Shown here: positions 1 to 8,534 of the stretch, one piece after another
Numbering within the stretch: position 1 is the first letter of the stretch
How the letters are laid out: each line of letters opens with the position of its first letter
Assembly: GCA_947488815.1 (NCBI GenBank)
Contig: CANLCC010000001.1
Coordinates: forward strand, 1-64,000
Direction: 5' to 3'
Source: CAIQIA01 sp945861105
GTDB taxonomy: Bacteria > Cyanobacteriota > Cyanobacteriia > PCC-6307 > Cyanobiaceae
DNA: 64,000 bases
Made by a program: the position numbers and the translations under genes
The notes under the pieces: model-generated
Database searches by the model: none
Told to the model about the DNA's origin: nothing
Seen by the model: the letters and a program-made list of their open reading frames with translations, nothing else

Positions 1-308
1 GAGGTTTGCGAGAGAGAGGAGAGCATGCGCCAGGAGCGGCTGAAGCCGTTCCAGTCGAAGACGTAACCGTTCCACCAGGGACCGCCGAGGGGATTGGGAT
101 CAGAGTAGGAGTAATCAATGGAGAGGAGATCGATGCCACTGCCGCCATCGACGGTGTCGACACCGAGACCAGAGTTGATGGAATCGTCTCCCTCCAGTCC
201 GTAGATATCGTCTCTCCCCTGCATACCGTATAGCCAATCATTCGCAGAGCTCAAAATCAGGGAGTCATCACCTTCTGATCCAAGCAGGATGATTCCCGAG
301 AGAGTCAT
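1..308 (-). CDS. RTX/hemolysin-type calcium-binding repeat protein, N-terminal part (runs off the left edge)
   Basis: The reverse strand is open from an ATG at 308 to the window edge, giving about 102 residues. Glycine/aspartate nonapeptide-like repeats are visible, such as GSEGDDSLI, GRDDIYGLEGDDSIN and DTVDGGSGIDLLS. These match the calcium-binding beta-roll (GGxGxDxLx) of RTX-type secreted or surface proteins. No signal peptide is present at the N-terminus, which suits type I secretion through a C-terminal signal lying outside the window. An in-frame ATG at 320 is an alternative start; AGGA upstream of 308 favours the shorter form. The DNA is visibly AT-richer than the next gene. Family call is fairly good; function is unknown because most of the protein is missing. 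Confidence 0.7.
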   Translation of the reverse strand, partial: MTLSGIILLGSEGDDSLILSSANDWLYGMQGRDDIYGLEGDDSINSGLGVDTVDGGSGIDLLSIDYSYSDPNPLGGPWWNGYVFDWNGFSRSWRMLSSLSQT

Positions 309-345
309 GAGAGAAAACATCCTAATCTGCTTGATTTTAGGTGAT

Positions 346-361
346 CAAGTTGGCCAACTTG
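346..361. repeat. 16-bp perfect palindrome upstream of the RTX gene
   Basis: CAAGTTGGCCAACTTG is self-complementary with no spacer. It lies 38 bp upstream of the reverse-strand RTX start and about 100 bp before the forward-strand glycan gene, in the only sizeable spacer at this end (309-461). It could be an operator for a dimeric regulator. Read on the forward strand it is followed by a T-rich stretch (TCTTCTTTTG), so a weak terminator is also possible. The palindrome is seen directly; any role is inference. Confidence 0.45.
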
Positions 362-461
362 TCTTCTTTTGTGTGTTTTAAGGATGTTCCGGGAATTCGC
401 TCATCAATGACTCCGCAGCTTTCCGATCGCTACGGTGCCGTCCAATCTGCGTGATGGCGCC

Positions 462-2075
462 ATGGGGCCTGAACCCTGGTTGCTGGTCCTCTGGGCGCTG
501 GTGGTCGAACTGCTCGGCCGGCGATTGTTCCCCAACTGGGACGTGAGCTATGCCCTCTACGGCGCCCGTTTCGCCATGGAGCGGGGCGGGCCGTGGATGA
601 ACGTCTGGCCCGGCATGGACCTGCTGCTGGGCCAGCTCGGGCGATTGATGGGCCAGCCGGAGGCCGCCATCACCGTGGTGGGGGTGTTGCTCAATGGTGC
701 CGCCACCCTGGTGGTGTGGGCGCTGTTCCGTCGCCTCGGCGCCGGGCGCCTCCAGGGACTGCTGGCGGCCCTGGCCATCGGCCTCTGGTTCAAGCCGCCG
801 CTGGGGGGCTGGATCGGCGACCACCTCAGCTTCAGCGTTGCGCTGGCACCGGCCTTGGCCCTTGCCCTGGCCCGCGGTCGCTGGTCCGTGGGGCTGGGAG
901 TGCTGACGGGCTGCTGCCTCAGCACGGCGCTCACCCTCAAGCTCAACAACAGTGGACCTGGCCTGCTGCTCAGTGGTGTGTGGATGGCCGCCGTGCTGGT
1001 CGGCCGGCATCCCCGTCCACGGCTCGGGGTGCTGCTGCTGCCGCTGCTGGCATCAGCCGCCGCCATGGCCCTGCTGCTGGAGCGCCTGGCGGCGATCCCC
1101 GGTGGCCTCCATGCCCGTCTGATCGACACCTACACCGCGGTGCTGGCGTCCCAGGCCACCAGCCAGGCGGCGGCGCCACGGCTGCTGCTGCTGCCGTTGC
1201 AGATCAACCCCCTCGAAGCCATCAGCCAGCGCCAGGCCGGGGTGCTGCTGCTGCTGCCGCTGGTGCCGGCCTTCTGGCTCGCGCTGGCCTGGAGCCTCAG
1301 CCGCCTGCGGCGTCGCGGCCACCATCGCCTGCGCCATGCCACGGCGCTGCTGCTGTTGCTCGCCAGTGGCCTGGTGGGCCTCAGCCTCGGCCGTGGCCTC
1401 ACCCATCGCCTGTTTCTGCTGCCCGCCGGGCTGCTGCTCAGCGCCGCTGATCTGCCCCTGCCACCGGCGCGCCGCTGGTGGCCCGGGGCGTTGCTGCTGG
1501 CCTGGCTGCTGGCCGTGTGGATCAGCTTTGCCTGGGTGCAGCGCCAGTTCGAACGCACGGCCCTGTACGACAGCCGGCGGCTGCTGGCCGACCCCACCCC
1601 GACGGTGCTCTGCCTTGGGGCCACCACGCCGGCGCCGGCCGGTGTGCGGGTGGTGCGGGCCGAGGCCCTGCCCGGCGCCCGCCCCGTCGATCGCCGCTGC
1701 TTCCGTGGGGCCGAGCTGCACGCCAGCTTCGCCGGCCTGGTGGACGTGCAGGAGCTCGCCAACGCCCTGGCCACCAGCTACCCCAACCAGACCATCGCCG
1801 GCGGTGATTTCCGCGAGAAGTGGGACTGGCGCCAGGCCACCCCGCAGGGTCGACGGGCCTGGGTGCGGGCCGAAGCCGCCCGCATCAACGCCCTGCAGCT
1901 GCCCTACCTGGTGGAACGCCTGCCCCTCAATGACGTTGAGGTGGCGATCCCGGGCTACGGGGGCTGGCGGGCACCGAGGCTGGAGCAACGGCGCCGCCTG
2001 GCCGAGGCCACCGGCAGCACAGCCATCGGCCGCCTCGGGGAGCTCACCCTCTGGCGCACCCGCTGGGCCCCCTGA
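462..2075 (+). CDS. Multi-pass membrane protein, GT-C glycosyltransferase-like
   Basis: A protein of about 537 residues with many Leu/Ala-rich transmembrane helices over the first two thirds, followed by a soluble domain of about 150 residues. Early acidic and aromatic residues (NWDVSYAL, then a loop with GGWIGDHLSF) resemble the first periplasmic loop of polyprenyl-phosphate-sugar-dependent GT-C enzymes, but I do not recognise a specific family. A GltB/DPM-type GT2 gene follows after 18 bp, and GT-C plus GT2 pairs commonly act together: the GT2 makes the polyprenyl-P-sugar and the GT-C transfers it outside. The start is uncertain: ATG 462 is chosen, and GTG 435 adds nine residues. No strong ribosome-binding site is seen at either. 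Specific substrate unknown. Confidence 0.6.
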   Translation: MGPEPWLLVLWALVVELLGRRLFPNWDVSYALYGARFAMERGGPWMNVWPGMDLLLGQLGRLMGQPEAAITVVGVLLNGAATLVVWALFRRLGAGRLQGLLAALAIGLWFKPPLGGWIGDHLSFSVALAPALALALARGRWSVGLGVLTGCCLSTALTLKLNNSGPGLLLSGVWMAAVLVGRHPRPRLGVLLLPLLASAAAMALLLERLAAIPGGLHARLIDTYTAVLASQATSQAAAPRLLLLPLQINPLEAISQRQAGVLLLLPLVPAFWLALAWSLSRLRRRGHHRLRHATALLLLLASGLVGLSLGRGLTHRLFLLPAGLLLSAADLPLPPARRWWPGALLLAWLLAVWISFAWVQRQFERTALYDSRRLLADPTPTVLCLGATTPAPAGVRVVRAEALPGARPVDRRCFRGAELHASFAGLVDVQELANALATSYPNQTIAGGDFREKWDWRQATPQGRRAWVRAEAARINALQLPYLVERLPLNDVEVAIPGYGGWRAPRLEQRRRLAEATGSTAIGRLGELTLWRTRWAP

Positions 2076-2093
2076 CCCCCCTGACCCCTGGCC

Positions 2094-3032
2094 ATGGCCC
2101 TCTCCCTGGTGATCCCGTGCTTCAACGAACGCGACAGCCTCGCGCCGCTGCTGCAGGCCCTCGCCCGTCTGCGTCGCGAGCTGCCCGCCGATCTGCCGCT
2201 CGAGCTGGTGCTGGTCGATGACGGCAGCCGTGATGGCACCGCCGAAGCCCTGCGGCAGCAGGCGCCGGCCCTGGCCGCCGTGGGGCGCTGGCAGCTGCTC
2301 GAACTGTCCCGCAACTTCGGCAAGGAGGCGGCCCTGCTGGCGGGTCTTGACCACGCCAGTGGCGCAGCGGCGGTGCTGCTCGATGCCGACCTGCAGGATC
2401 CGCCGGAGCTGATCCCGGCGATGGTGGCCCTCTGGCGCGACGGCCACCAGGTGGTGAACGGTGTGCGCCGCCAGCGCCAGGGCGACGGTTGGGCCAAACG
2501 GCTCACTGCCCACTGGTTCTACCGGGTGTTCCGCGCCACCAGTCATCTCGACATCCGCCTCGATGCCAGCGATTTCCGCCTCATCGATCGGGTGGTGATC
2601 GATGCGATCCTCGGTTGCCGCGAACGGGTGCGGTTCAGCAAGGGTTTCGTGGCCTGGGCGGGCTTCCGCCAGATCGACCTGCCCTACGACCGGCCCGCCC
2701 GTGAGGCCGGCCGCAGTGCCTTCGGCCTGTGGAAGCTGTGGAACTACGCCCTCGACGGTCTCTTCAGCTTCTCCACGGCGCCGCTGCGGATCTGGACCTA
2801 CCTGGGCGGCGCGGTGGCGCTGCTGTCGGTCACCTACACCGTCGTGATCGTGCTGCGGGCGTTGATGGGCGGCATCGACGTGCCCGGTTACGCCTCGATC
2901 GTGGCGATCCTCACCTTTCTCGGTGGCATGCAGATGATCGGCATCGGCCTGGTCGGTGAATACGTGGGCCGCATCTACCTCGAGGTGAAGCAGCGGCCCC
3001 ATTACGTGCTGCGCCGCCGTGACGAGGGTTAA
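2094..3032 (+). CDS. GT2 polyprenyl-phosphate glycosyltransferase (GtrB/DPM1-like)
   Basis: A protein of 312 residues. The N-terminus (LSLVIPCFNERDSL) and the DDGSRDGT and DADLQDPPELIP motifs are diagnostic of GT2 enzymes of the dolichyl/undecaprenyl-phosphate mannose/glucose synthase group; DADLQD holds the metal-binding DxD. Two C-terminal hydrophobic segments (about residues 228-252 and 262-288) match the GtrB/ArnC membrane anchor. It probably transfers a sugar from a nucleotide donor to a C55 lipid phosphate at the cytoplasmic membrane and feeds the GT-C-like protein just upstream. Its TAA stop overlaps the stop of the convergent gene at 3029. The sugar cannot be told from sequence. Confidence 0.87.
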   Translation: MALSLVIPCFNERDSLAPLLQALARLRRELPADLPLELVLVDDGSRDGTAEALRQQAPALAAVGRWQLLELSRNFGKEAALLAGLDHASGAAAVLLDADLQDPPELIPAMVALWRDGHQVVNGVRRQRQGDGWAKRLTAHWFYRVFRATSHLDIRLDASDFRLIDRVVIDAILGCRERVRFSKGFVAWAGFRQIDLPYDRPAREAGRSAFGLWKLWNYALDGLFSFSTAPLRIWTYLGGAVALLSVTYTVVIVLRALMGGIDVPGYASIVAILTFLGGMQMIGIGLVGEYVGRIYLEVKQRPHYVLRRRDEG

Positions 3033-4030
3033 CCCAGCCCTGCCGCCGCCAGCACCTCGGCGGCCCTTCGGCGGGTGGTCTGGCGTTCTGCCCAGGCCAG
3101 GGCCGCGGCCTGCAACCGCCGCTCCTCGGCCGGGGCCAGAGAGTCGAGGCGCTGCAGCAGCCCGGCGGCGCTGGTGTAGCCCACGGCATTGATGCCGTCC
3201 TCCAGACCGTGGGGGGCGCAGCGGGGCGGTTTGCGGTCGAGGTCGCGGAAACAGACCACCGTGCCGCTCGCCGCAATTTCGTAGTGGCGCAGGCAGTCCC
3301 AGCCGGCCCGCCGGCCCGTGATGCCGAAGCGGGCGCCCCCCAGGTCGCTGCGGTAGGCGGCCTCGTCGGCGAAGGCATAACGGGCGGAACCGCCGATCAG
3401 CGGCCGCAGCTCCTCGTCGACCACATGGGCGGGAAAGCGCTGCGACTTGGCCGGCACCGCCGCCACGATCGTGCTTTCGGGCACGGCGAAGGCCAGCGGA
3501 TGCAGCTGCAGCCGGCGGCCCCAGGCACGGCTGCGGTCGGTCAGTTCACGCTTGAAGTAGTGGCAGGTCGGTGCCGCCAGCAGCCGTCGCAGGCCGCTCA
3601 GGGGACCGAACTGGCGGTAGCGGGTGCCGCTGCTGGGGTACAGCCGTTCGTCGTCGTCCCCGTCGAGCAGCAGCAGTGGCCGGCCGGCCAGCAGGTTTTG
3701 CCACTGCAGCAGTTGCCCCCACTGGCGCCACACATTGCCCAGCAGCACCGCATCGAACCAGCCGGCCTCGAGCCGTCGCCAGATCTGGCTGCGGTCGATG
3801 CCGCCGGCCGGTTCCTGCAGCAGCCCGTAGAGGGTGAAGCCTCCGCCCCGCACCCCCAGCTCCGGCGCCACCCGGCACTGGCGGCCGCCGGCATAGAGGC
3901 ATTCCTTGCGGGGCACGTCCACCACCTCCACCCCGTCGAGGCCGCGCAGGCCGTGCAGCACCCCGTCGGCCAGGTAGTCCTCCCGGTCATCGGTGAGAAA
4001 CAGCAGCCGCAGGGGCCGGTCCCGGTTCAT
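3029..4030 (-). CDS. Putative glycosyltransferase, GT-B-like, of the glycan cluster
   Basis: A protein of 333 residues from ATG 4030 (MNRDRPLRLLFLTDDRED). The N-terminal half looks like a Rossmann-type domain, and the C-terminal half has a CgeB-like pattern (WDCLRHYEIAASGTVVCF) seen in group 1-like glycosyltransferases that lack the classic Glu-x7-Glu motif. The reading frame stays open far upstream, but only the ATG at 4030 starts a sensible N-terminus. The ATG overlaps the stop of the flippase gene (4027), so the two are translationally coupled. It is probably a soluble or peripheral sugar transferase; donor and acceptor are unknown. I could not name a family with certainty. Confidence 0.55.
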   Translation of the reverse strand: MNRDRPLRLLFLTDDREDYLADGVLHGLRGLDGVEVVDVPRKECLYAGGRQCRVAPELGVRGGGFTLYGLLQEPAGGIDRSQIWRRLEAGWFDAVLLGNVWRQWGQLLQWQNLLAGRPLLLLDGDDDERLYPSSGTRYRQFGPLSGLRRLLAAPTCHYFKRELTDRSRAWGRRLQLHPLAFAVPESTIVAAVPAKSQRFPAHVVDEELRPLIGGSARYAFADEAAYRSDLGGARFGITGRRAGWDCLRHYEIAASGTVVCFRDLDRKPPRCAPHGLEDGINAVGYTSAAGLLQRLDSLAPAEERRLQAAALAWAERQTTRRRAAEVLAAAGLG

Positions 4031-5346
4031 GGCCGCCGCCCCCGCGCCAGGGCGAGGGCCGCCAGGCCACCGCTGGCCAGGCCCAGCAGCGACGCGGCTC
4101 CGGCCGGGGCGCCGCCGCCGGTGAGCGCCAGCGGCAGGGCCAGCAGCAGCGCCAGCCAGGGCAGCAGCAGGGCCGGTGATCGCAGCAGCCCGCGCCGGTC
4201 CTGCAGGGTCAGGGCGATCAACGTGGCCAGGGCCACCAGCAGCTGCAGCACCGCATAGCCCGCCGCCCCCTGCTGCGGCAGCAGCCAGCCCCAGCCCAGG
4301 GGCGCCAGCAGCAGCACCGGCAGCACCTGCAGGGCACTCACCAGCCGCAGCTCCTGGCCCCGCAGGGCCTGTTGCAGGAACAGCTGGCTGGTGCCGCTGC
4401 ACACCGCCGCCAGCACCAGCGCCCGTGCCGGTTGCCGGGCGGCGGCGTAGGCCGGGCCGAACAGGGCCGGCAGCAGCCAGGTGTCCACCAGGCTGTAGGC
4501 CGCGAACACGAGCAGCCCCGACCCCATCACCAACCCCAGGCCCCGTTGCAGGGCCGGTCGTCGCCCTTCGCCATCGAGGGCGCATTCCACCCGCAGGATC
4601 GGTGCCAGCGCCCCCGGCAGCAGGCCCACCACCTGCACCACCAGCTGGGCCACCTTCACCAGCCCCACCCGGGCCAGGCCGCCACCGGCCCCCAGCTGCA
4701 GCAGCAACAGCCAGAACACCAGCTGCTGGGCCAGGGGCACCCCGTAGACCGGTAATCCCTCACGCAGCAGCAGGCGCAGCAGGTCGGTGCGGACGGGGCC
4801 GCCACCGCTGCCGGCCAGGGCCACCAGGGCCTGGCCCACGTTCACGGCCGAGGCCAGCAGCAGACCCAGCACCAGCCCAGCCCAGCCCAGCCAGAGCCCC
4901 AGGGCCAGGGTCAGCCCGCCGCGCCAGGCCGCCACCTGCAGATGGCGCAGAAACACCCGCCGGTAGCGCCGTTCGGCCAGCACCGGTTCCCACAGCACAT
5001 CGACATACGACTCGAGCACCAGGTAGGCCAGCAGGGCCAGGCCGAGGGGCAGGGAACCGGCGGCCGGCCCCAGGGCCTGGCGCAGGCCCGGCAGGGCCAG
5101 GGCCGAGGCCAGCACGCTGGTCACCAGGTTGAACAGCACGAACGTGCGCTGCAACGCCGGCCGTTCGGCCGCCGCCAGCCGGCCCGTCTCCACCTGAAAG
5201 CTGTAGTCGGTGCCGAGGCGGGCCAGGGTCGACAGCACCTGGGCGGTGCCGGTCACCAGCGCGAAGGCCCCCACCAGGTCTGGACTGAACCAGCGCACGA
5301 GCAGTAGGTTCGCCATGAACCCCAGGGCCCGGCTGCCCAGCTGCAC
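4027..5346 (-). CDS. Oligosaccharide flippase, Wzx/MATE-like
   Basis: A multi-pass membrane protein of about 439 residues with roughly 12 helices. The N-terminal pattern LGFMANLLLVRWFSPDLVG closely follows the first helix of Wzx/RfbX polysaccharide flippases, which move lipid-linked repeat units across the cytoplasmic membrane. Helices with interspersed Gly/Pro continue to the Arg-rich C-terminus. Start choice is hard: GTG 5346 is used, CTG 5376 would give a fuller first helix, and ATG 5523 would overlap deeply with the divergent gene. The downstream glycosyltransferase overlaps by 4 bp. It likely works with the O-antigen-ligase-like protein encoded divergently. Confidence 0.75.
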   Translation of the reverse strand: MQLGSRALGFMANLLLVRWFSPDLVGAFALVTGTAQVLSTLARLGTDYSFQVETGRLAAAERPALQRTFVLFNLVTSVLASALALPGLRQALGPAAGSLPLGLALLAYLVLESYVDVLWEPVLAERRYRRVFLRHLQVAAWRGGLTLALGLWLGWAGLVLGLLLASAVNVGQALVALAGSGGGPVRTDLLRLLLREGLPVYGVPLAQQLVFWLLLLQLGAGGGLARVGLVKVAQLVVQVVGLLPGALAPILRVECALDGEGRRPALQRGLGLVMGSGLLVFAAYSLVDTWLLPALFGPAYAAARQPARALVLAAVCSGTSQLFLQQALRGQELRLVSALQVLPVLLLAPLGWGWLLPQQGAAGYAVLQLLVALATLIALTLQDRRGLLRSPALLLPWLALLLALPLALTGGGAPAGAASLLGLASGGLAALALARGRRP

Positions 5347-5362
5347 CGCCAGGGAAAGCTTT

Positions 5363-6517
5363 GTGACCTCCGCCAGTCCAGACGCCTCTCCCCGGCTGCC
5401 GGTGTCGGCCTTCTGGGGGTTGCTGATCGGGGCCGGCGGCTTCAACGAATGGACCGTGCTGGGGATGGGGGGCTGGACCCTGCTGCAGCTGCGCGACCGA
5501 CGGCGGCTGCGGCCCGGCGGCATCGACGGGCGTGATGCCGTGGTGATCGGCATCGGCATTCTGATGCTGCTCTACTGGGCCTTCCCCGACCCCGAAGTGC
5601 CCGCGTCCCTCTCGGGGCTGACCCTGCCCGAGGTGGGCAAGGCGCTGGTGTGGATGCTGTTCGCGCCGGTGCTGCTGCACAGTGACCCCGCTGGCCATGG
5701 TCGCGATCTGCTGCGCGGGCTGGCCGCCGGCCTGGCGCTCTACAGCGGCGCCACCCTGGTTGGGTCGCTGCTCACCCAGCCGTTCCAGGGCAGCTACGGC
5801 CAGTTGTTCAACATCTTCAGCGGTCGGCTCGATGCCGGCAGCACCGAGCCGGGCTACGTGGCCTGTGGTGTGCTGCTGCTGCTGTGGCGCCTCGACCGCC
5901 GCTGGCTGCCGCCGGCCCTGGCCCTGGCCCTCGGCTATGCCGTCCAGGCCCGCAACCGGTCTGCTCTGCTGGTGGTGGCCGTCGTGCTGCTCGGCCTGCT
6001 GTGGGAGCAACGGGCGCCAGTGCTGGCCTGGTGGCGCCAGGCCCGGCGCCATCCGCGCCAGCTGCTGCCGGCCGTAGTGCCGCTCACCGCTGCCCTGGTG
6101 GCCCTGGCCCGCTCGACCCTGCTGCAGCGCTTCGGGGATGTGTTCACGGCCGGCCGGGCCGAGACCCACCGGGTGGGCTTCGCCCGGTTGCTGCAGGCCT
6201 ACGCCACGGGCGAGCGCCGCTGGCTGGCCGAGGTGCCGCCGGGCCTGACCGTGCAGGACCAGTGGTGGCACAACCTGCCCCTCGATGCCCTGCGCTGCGG
6301 CGGTTTCGTGGCCCATGGCCTGGCCCTGCTGTGGCTGCTGGCCCTGGCGGTGGCGGCCTGGCGCTGGGGCCGCCGCGGGCAGATCGATGCGGTGCTCGTG
6401 GCCCTGCTGGCGCTGGCGATCCTCTGGACCAGCCTGCCGCTGGGGGTGGGCTCCTACGAGCTGCTGAGCGTGCTGGGGCTCACCCTGGTGAGCCTGGCCG
6501 ATCCGCCGCGGCGGTAG
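5363..6517 (+). CDS. O-antigen polymerase/ligase-like membrane protein (Wzy/WaaL-type)
   Basis: A hydrophobic protein of about 384 residues with some ten helices. It has the usual order for the Wzy/WaaL superfamily: GxxxGxN-like turns, then NRSALLVVAVVLLGLLW, then a large loop near the C-terminus holding QDQWWHNLPLD, where the family's catalytic periplasmic loop has its conserved His. It would polymerise or ligate lipid-linked repeats at the periplasmic face. The GTG at 5363 is preceded by AGGGAAAG; GTG 5402 is an alternative. It starts head-to-head with the flippase gene with almost no spacer. Its 3' end overlaps the convergent glycosyltransferase by 64 bp. Confidence 0.7.
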   Translation: MTSASPDASPRLPVSAFWGLLIGAGGFNEWTVLGMGGWTLLQLRDRRRLRPGGIDGRDAVVIGIGILMLLYWAFPDPEVPASLSGLTLPEVGKALVWMLFAPVLLHSDPAGHGRDLLRGLAAGLALYSGATLVGSLLTQPFQGSYGQLFNIFSGRLDAGSTEPGYVACGVLLLLWRLDRRWLPPALALALGYAVQARNRSALLVVAVVLLGLLWEQRAPVLAWWRQARRHPRQLLPAVVPLTAALVALARSTLLQRFGDVFTAGRAETHRVGFARLLQAYATGERRWLAEVPPGLTVQDQWWHNLPLDALRCGGFVAHGLALLWLLALAVAAWRWGRRGQIDAVLVALLALAILWTSLPLGVGSYELLSVLGLTLVSLADPPRR

Positions 6518-7479
6518 TGCCGCCAGCGTTCCGGCAGCCAGGCGAGCAGCACCAGGGCCGTGCGGGCCAGTCCCGCTGCCCGGTGGATGGCCGCCAGGTC
6601 GCGCCCGATGGCGCGACGGTCCCCCGCCAGCAGCCGCTTGCCCAGGTTCCAGAGTTGAAACTGCATCAACCATGCCGCCCAGCGATGGCGCCGCGGTTCG
6701 GTCGCCAGCAACGGATGGCGCCGCAGCCCCGCCACCACCGCCGCCACTTCGGGCAATTCATGGCCGCTGCGGCGGTTGGCATCCGACAGCTGGCCGTCGT
6801 GGGTGCGCACCGAGGCGATGGGGGTGCGGTTCAGCAGCACCGGCCCGGCGGCGGCGGCCCGTGCCAGCCACTCCCAGTCGGCGGCGTGGCGCCAGTCCTC
6901 CCGGAAGGGCCCCACCCGTCGCCACAGGTCCACCGTGAAGGCCATGCCCGTGAGGTTGCCGTTGAGGCTGCCGAGCCGCAGCAGCTGCGGCACAAACCGT
7001 TCTGGCGGCAGCAGGGTGGTGCGGCGGCTCACCAGGTCGTGATAGTCGGCGGATGTCGCCGGCCGCGGGCGGCCATCGGCACCGATTGAATCGAAGGTCG
7101 ACAGCATCAGCGCCGCCGCCGGCCAGTCCTGCCGCAGTCGCCGCAGCTCAGCGATGGCGTCGGCGTGCAGCAGGTCATCGCTGCAGAGCAGCAGCACCCA
7201 GGGGGTCGTGACCTCCGCCAGGGCCCCGTTGAGGTTGGCGAACAGGCCGCGGTTGTGGGGGCTGCGCTGGCGGGTCACCGATCGGCCCGCCGCCGGGCCC
7301 TGTTCCCAGGCCTGCAGCTGCGCCACGGTGTCCGGGGGTGAATGGTCGTCGGCGATCAGCAGCCGCCAGCCGGGATCGCTCTGCCCCAGCACCGACGCGA
7401 GCGCCTGGGCCAGCAGGGCCGAGCGGCCGTACACCGGCAGCACGATCGTGATCGCTTCGGTCTGCCTGGCCTGGGTCAT
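6454..7479 (-). CDS. Glycosyltransferase family 2
   Basis: A protein of 341 residues. The N-terminal GT-A fold is clear: ITIVLPVYGRSALLAQAL, LIADDHSPPDT, then NLNGALAEVTTPWVLLLCSDD, where the CSDD/DD pair takes the DxD position. The middle part (HAADWEWLARAA) fits the ED/DWE acceptor-side motif of bacterial GT2 enzymes. The C-terminus is basic and helical, perhaps membrane-associated. The ATG at 7479 overlaps the stop of the upstream CgeB-like gene by 4 bp, so the two form an operon. The last 64 bp overlap the convergent Wzy-like gene. Sugar specificity unknown. Confidence 0.82.
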   Translation of the reverse strand: MTQARQTEAITIVLPVYGRSALLAQALASVLGQSDPGWRLLIADDHSPPDTVAQLQAWEQGPAAGRSVTRQRSPHNRGLFANLNGALAEVTTPWVLLLCSDDLLHADAIAELRRLRQDWPAAALMLSTFDSIGADGRPRPATSADYHDLVSRRTTLLPPERFVPQLLRLGSLNGNLTGMAFTVDLWRRVGPFREDWRHAADWEWLARAAAAGPVLLNRTPIASVRTHDGQLSDANRRSGHELPEVAAVVAGLRRHPLLATEPRRHRWAAWLMQFQLWNLGKRLLAGDRRAIGRDLAAIHRAAGLARTALVLLAWLPERWRHYRRGGSARLTRVSPSTLSSS

Positions 7480-8534
7480 CGATGGTCGCCGCCGGCCCAG
7501 GCCAGGATCGCCTCCAGCCGGGCGGCATAGCTGTGGCGGTGCTGCCGCAGGGCCCGCGCCCCCAGCTCCCGCAGCCGCTGGCGCAGGCCGCCGTCCCCCA
7601 GCAGCACCCGGGTGTGGCGCTCCAGTTCCGCCGGATCGCGGAAGAAGCCCACGTCGGGGTAGCCGGGCAGCAGCGCCCGGTGCACGGCGCTGTCCTGATA
7701 CAGACCGCAGCCGCCGATGGCACCGATCTCGAACGACCGGTCGGTGCAGGTGTCGCCGTTGGCCTGGCGCAGCAGCCCCAGCACCAGCCGGCCGTGATAG
7801 ATCGCGCGGCAGTAGTCGTCGCCCAGCACCTCGGACCCCTGCCGCCAGCCCGGGGTGGCCAGGCCCCGCCAGTCGTTGCCATGCAGCCGGCAGTCGGCTC
7901 CGCCGCCGGCCGCCGCGGCGGCCGCCGCCAGCCACGGCAGACGTTCGCCCGCACCGGTGCCCACGAACACCAGGTCGCAGCCCCAGCGCCTGCGGTCGGC
8001 TGCCGTCACCGGCAGCGGCGGCCGGTGCAGCGGTGGGTGGTGGGCGAAGGGCAGCCAGCTGGTCGACGGGCAGCCGGCCGCCTCCAGCCGCGCCCCCAGG
8101 GCCTCCTTGGTGCTGAAGATGTGGTCATACCGCCGCAGGTTGGCCAGGAAGCAGCGGCGGCGGTGGATCGGATTCCAGGGGTCATCGGTGAGCAGGTTCA
8201 CCACCCGGCCGCCCCGGGCCTGCACCGCCGCGAACACCCGGGCCTGCAGCGGCAGGATGCCGGTCACCAGCACCAGCCGCGGGGCCGTGGCCTCGACCAG
8301 GGCCAGCAGCTGCCGCTGGAAGCCCCACCATTCCCAGCTGCGCCGGTCCGCCAGCCGGTAAAACACCTTCCCCCGCCGCCGCGCCATCGAGGGGGACCAG
8401 TGGGGAGCGGGGGAGGTGTAGGCCACCGGTGGGTCGAACCCCAGCTGGTGGGCCGCCGCCAGCAACTTGCTGCCCAGGGCCTCCGGTGCCGCCGTGTCAG
8501 CCAGCAGCAGCAGCGGGGTGGGCCCGTCAGCCAC
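7476..8534 (-). CDS. CgeB/YkvP-like glycosyltransferase
   Basis: A protein of about 352 residues from GTG 8534. Typical CgeB-type features are visible: VNLLTDDPWNPIHRRRC followed by YDHIFSTK, and near the C-terminus RSFEIGAIGGCGLYQDS, which is the variant nucleotide-sugar-binding motif of the Glyco_trans_1_2 group. An earlier part (MARRRGKVFYRLADRRSWEWW) starts at an internal Met that could be a shorter start. The start overlaps the hisS stop by 8 bp, so hisS and these glycan genes probably share a transcript. Predicted soluble sugar transferase; substrate unknown. Confidence 0.7.
   Translation of the reverse strand: MADGPTPLLLLADTAAPEALGSKLLAAAHQLGFDPPVAYTSPAPHWSPSMARRRGKVFYRLADRRSWEWWGFQRQLLALVEATAPRLVLVTGILPLQARVFAAVQARGGRVVNLLTDDPWNPIHRRRCFLANLRRYDHIFSTKEALGARLEAAGCPSTSWLPFAHHPPLHRPPLPVTAADRRRWGCDLVFVGTGAGERLPWLAAAAAAAGGGADCRLHGNDWRGLATPGWRQGSEVLGDDYCRAIYHGRLVLGLLRQANGDTCTDRSFEIGAIGGCGLYQDSAVHRALLPGYPDVGFFRDPAELERHTRVLLGDGGLRQRLRELGARALRQHRHSYAARLEAILAWAGGDHR

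Noticed and set aside
1180..1260. Runs of CTG/GCTGCTGCTG repeats
   Set aside because: These are Leu/Ala codons of membrane helices in a GC-rich genome and recur in every hydrophobic gene here; not a real repeat family.
1053..3002. Long open frame on the reverse strand
   Set aside because: It is antisense to two glycan genes with clear motifs and helices; its protein is Gln/His/Gly-rich with no domain, typical of a high-GC shadow frame.
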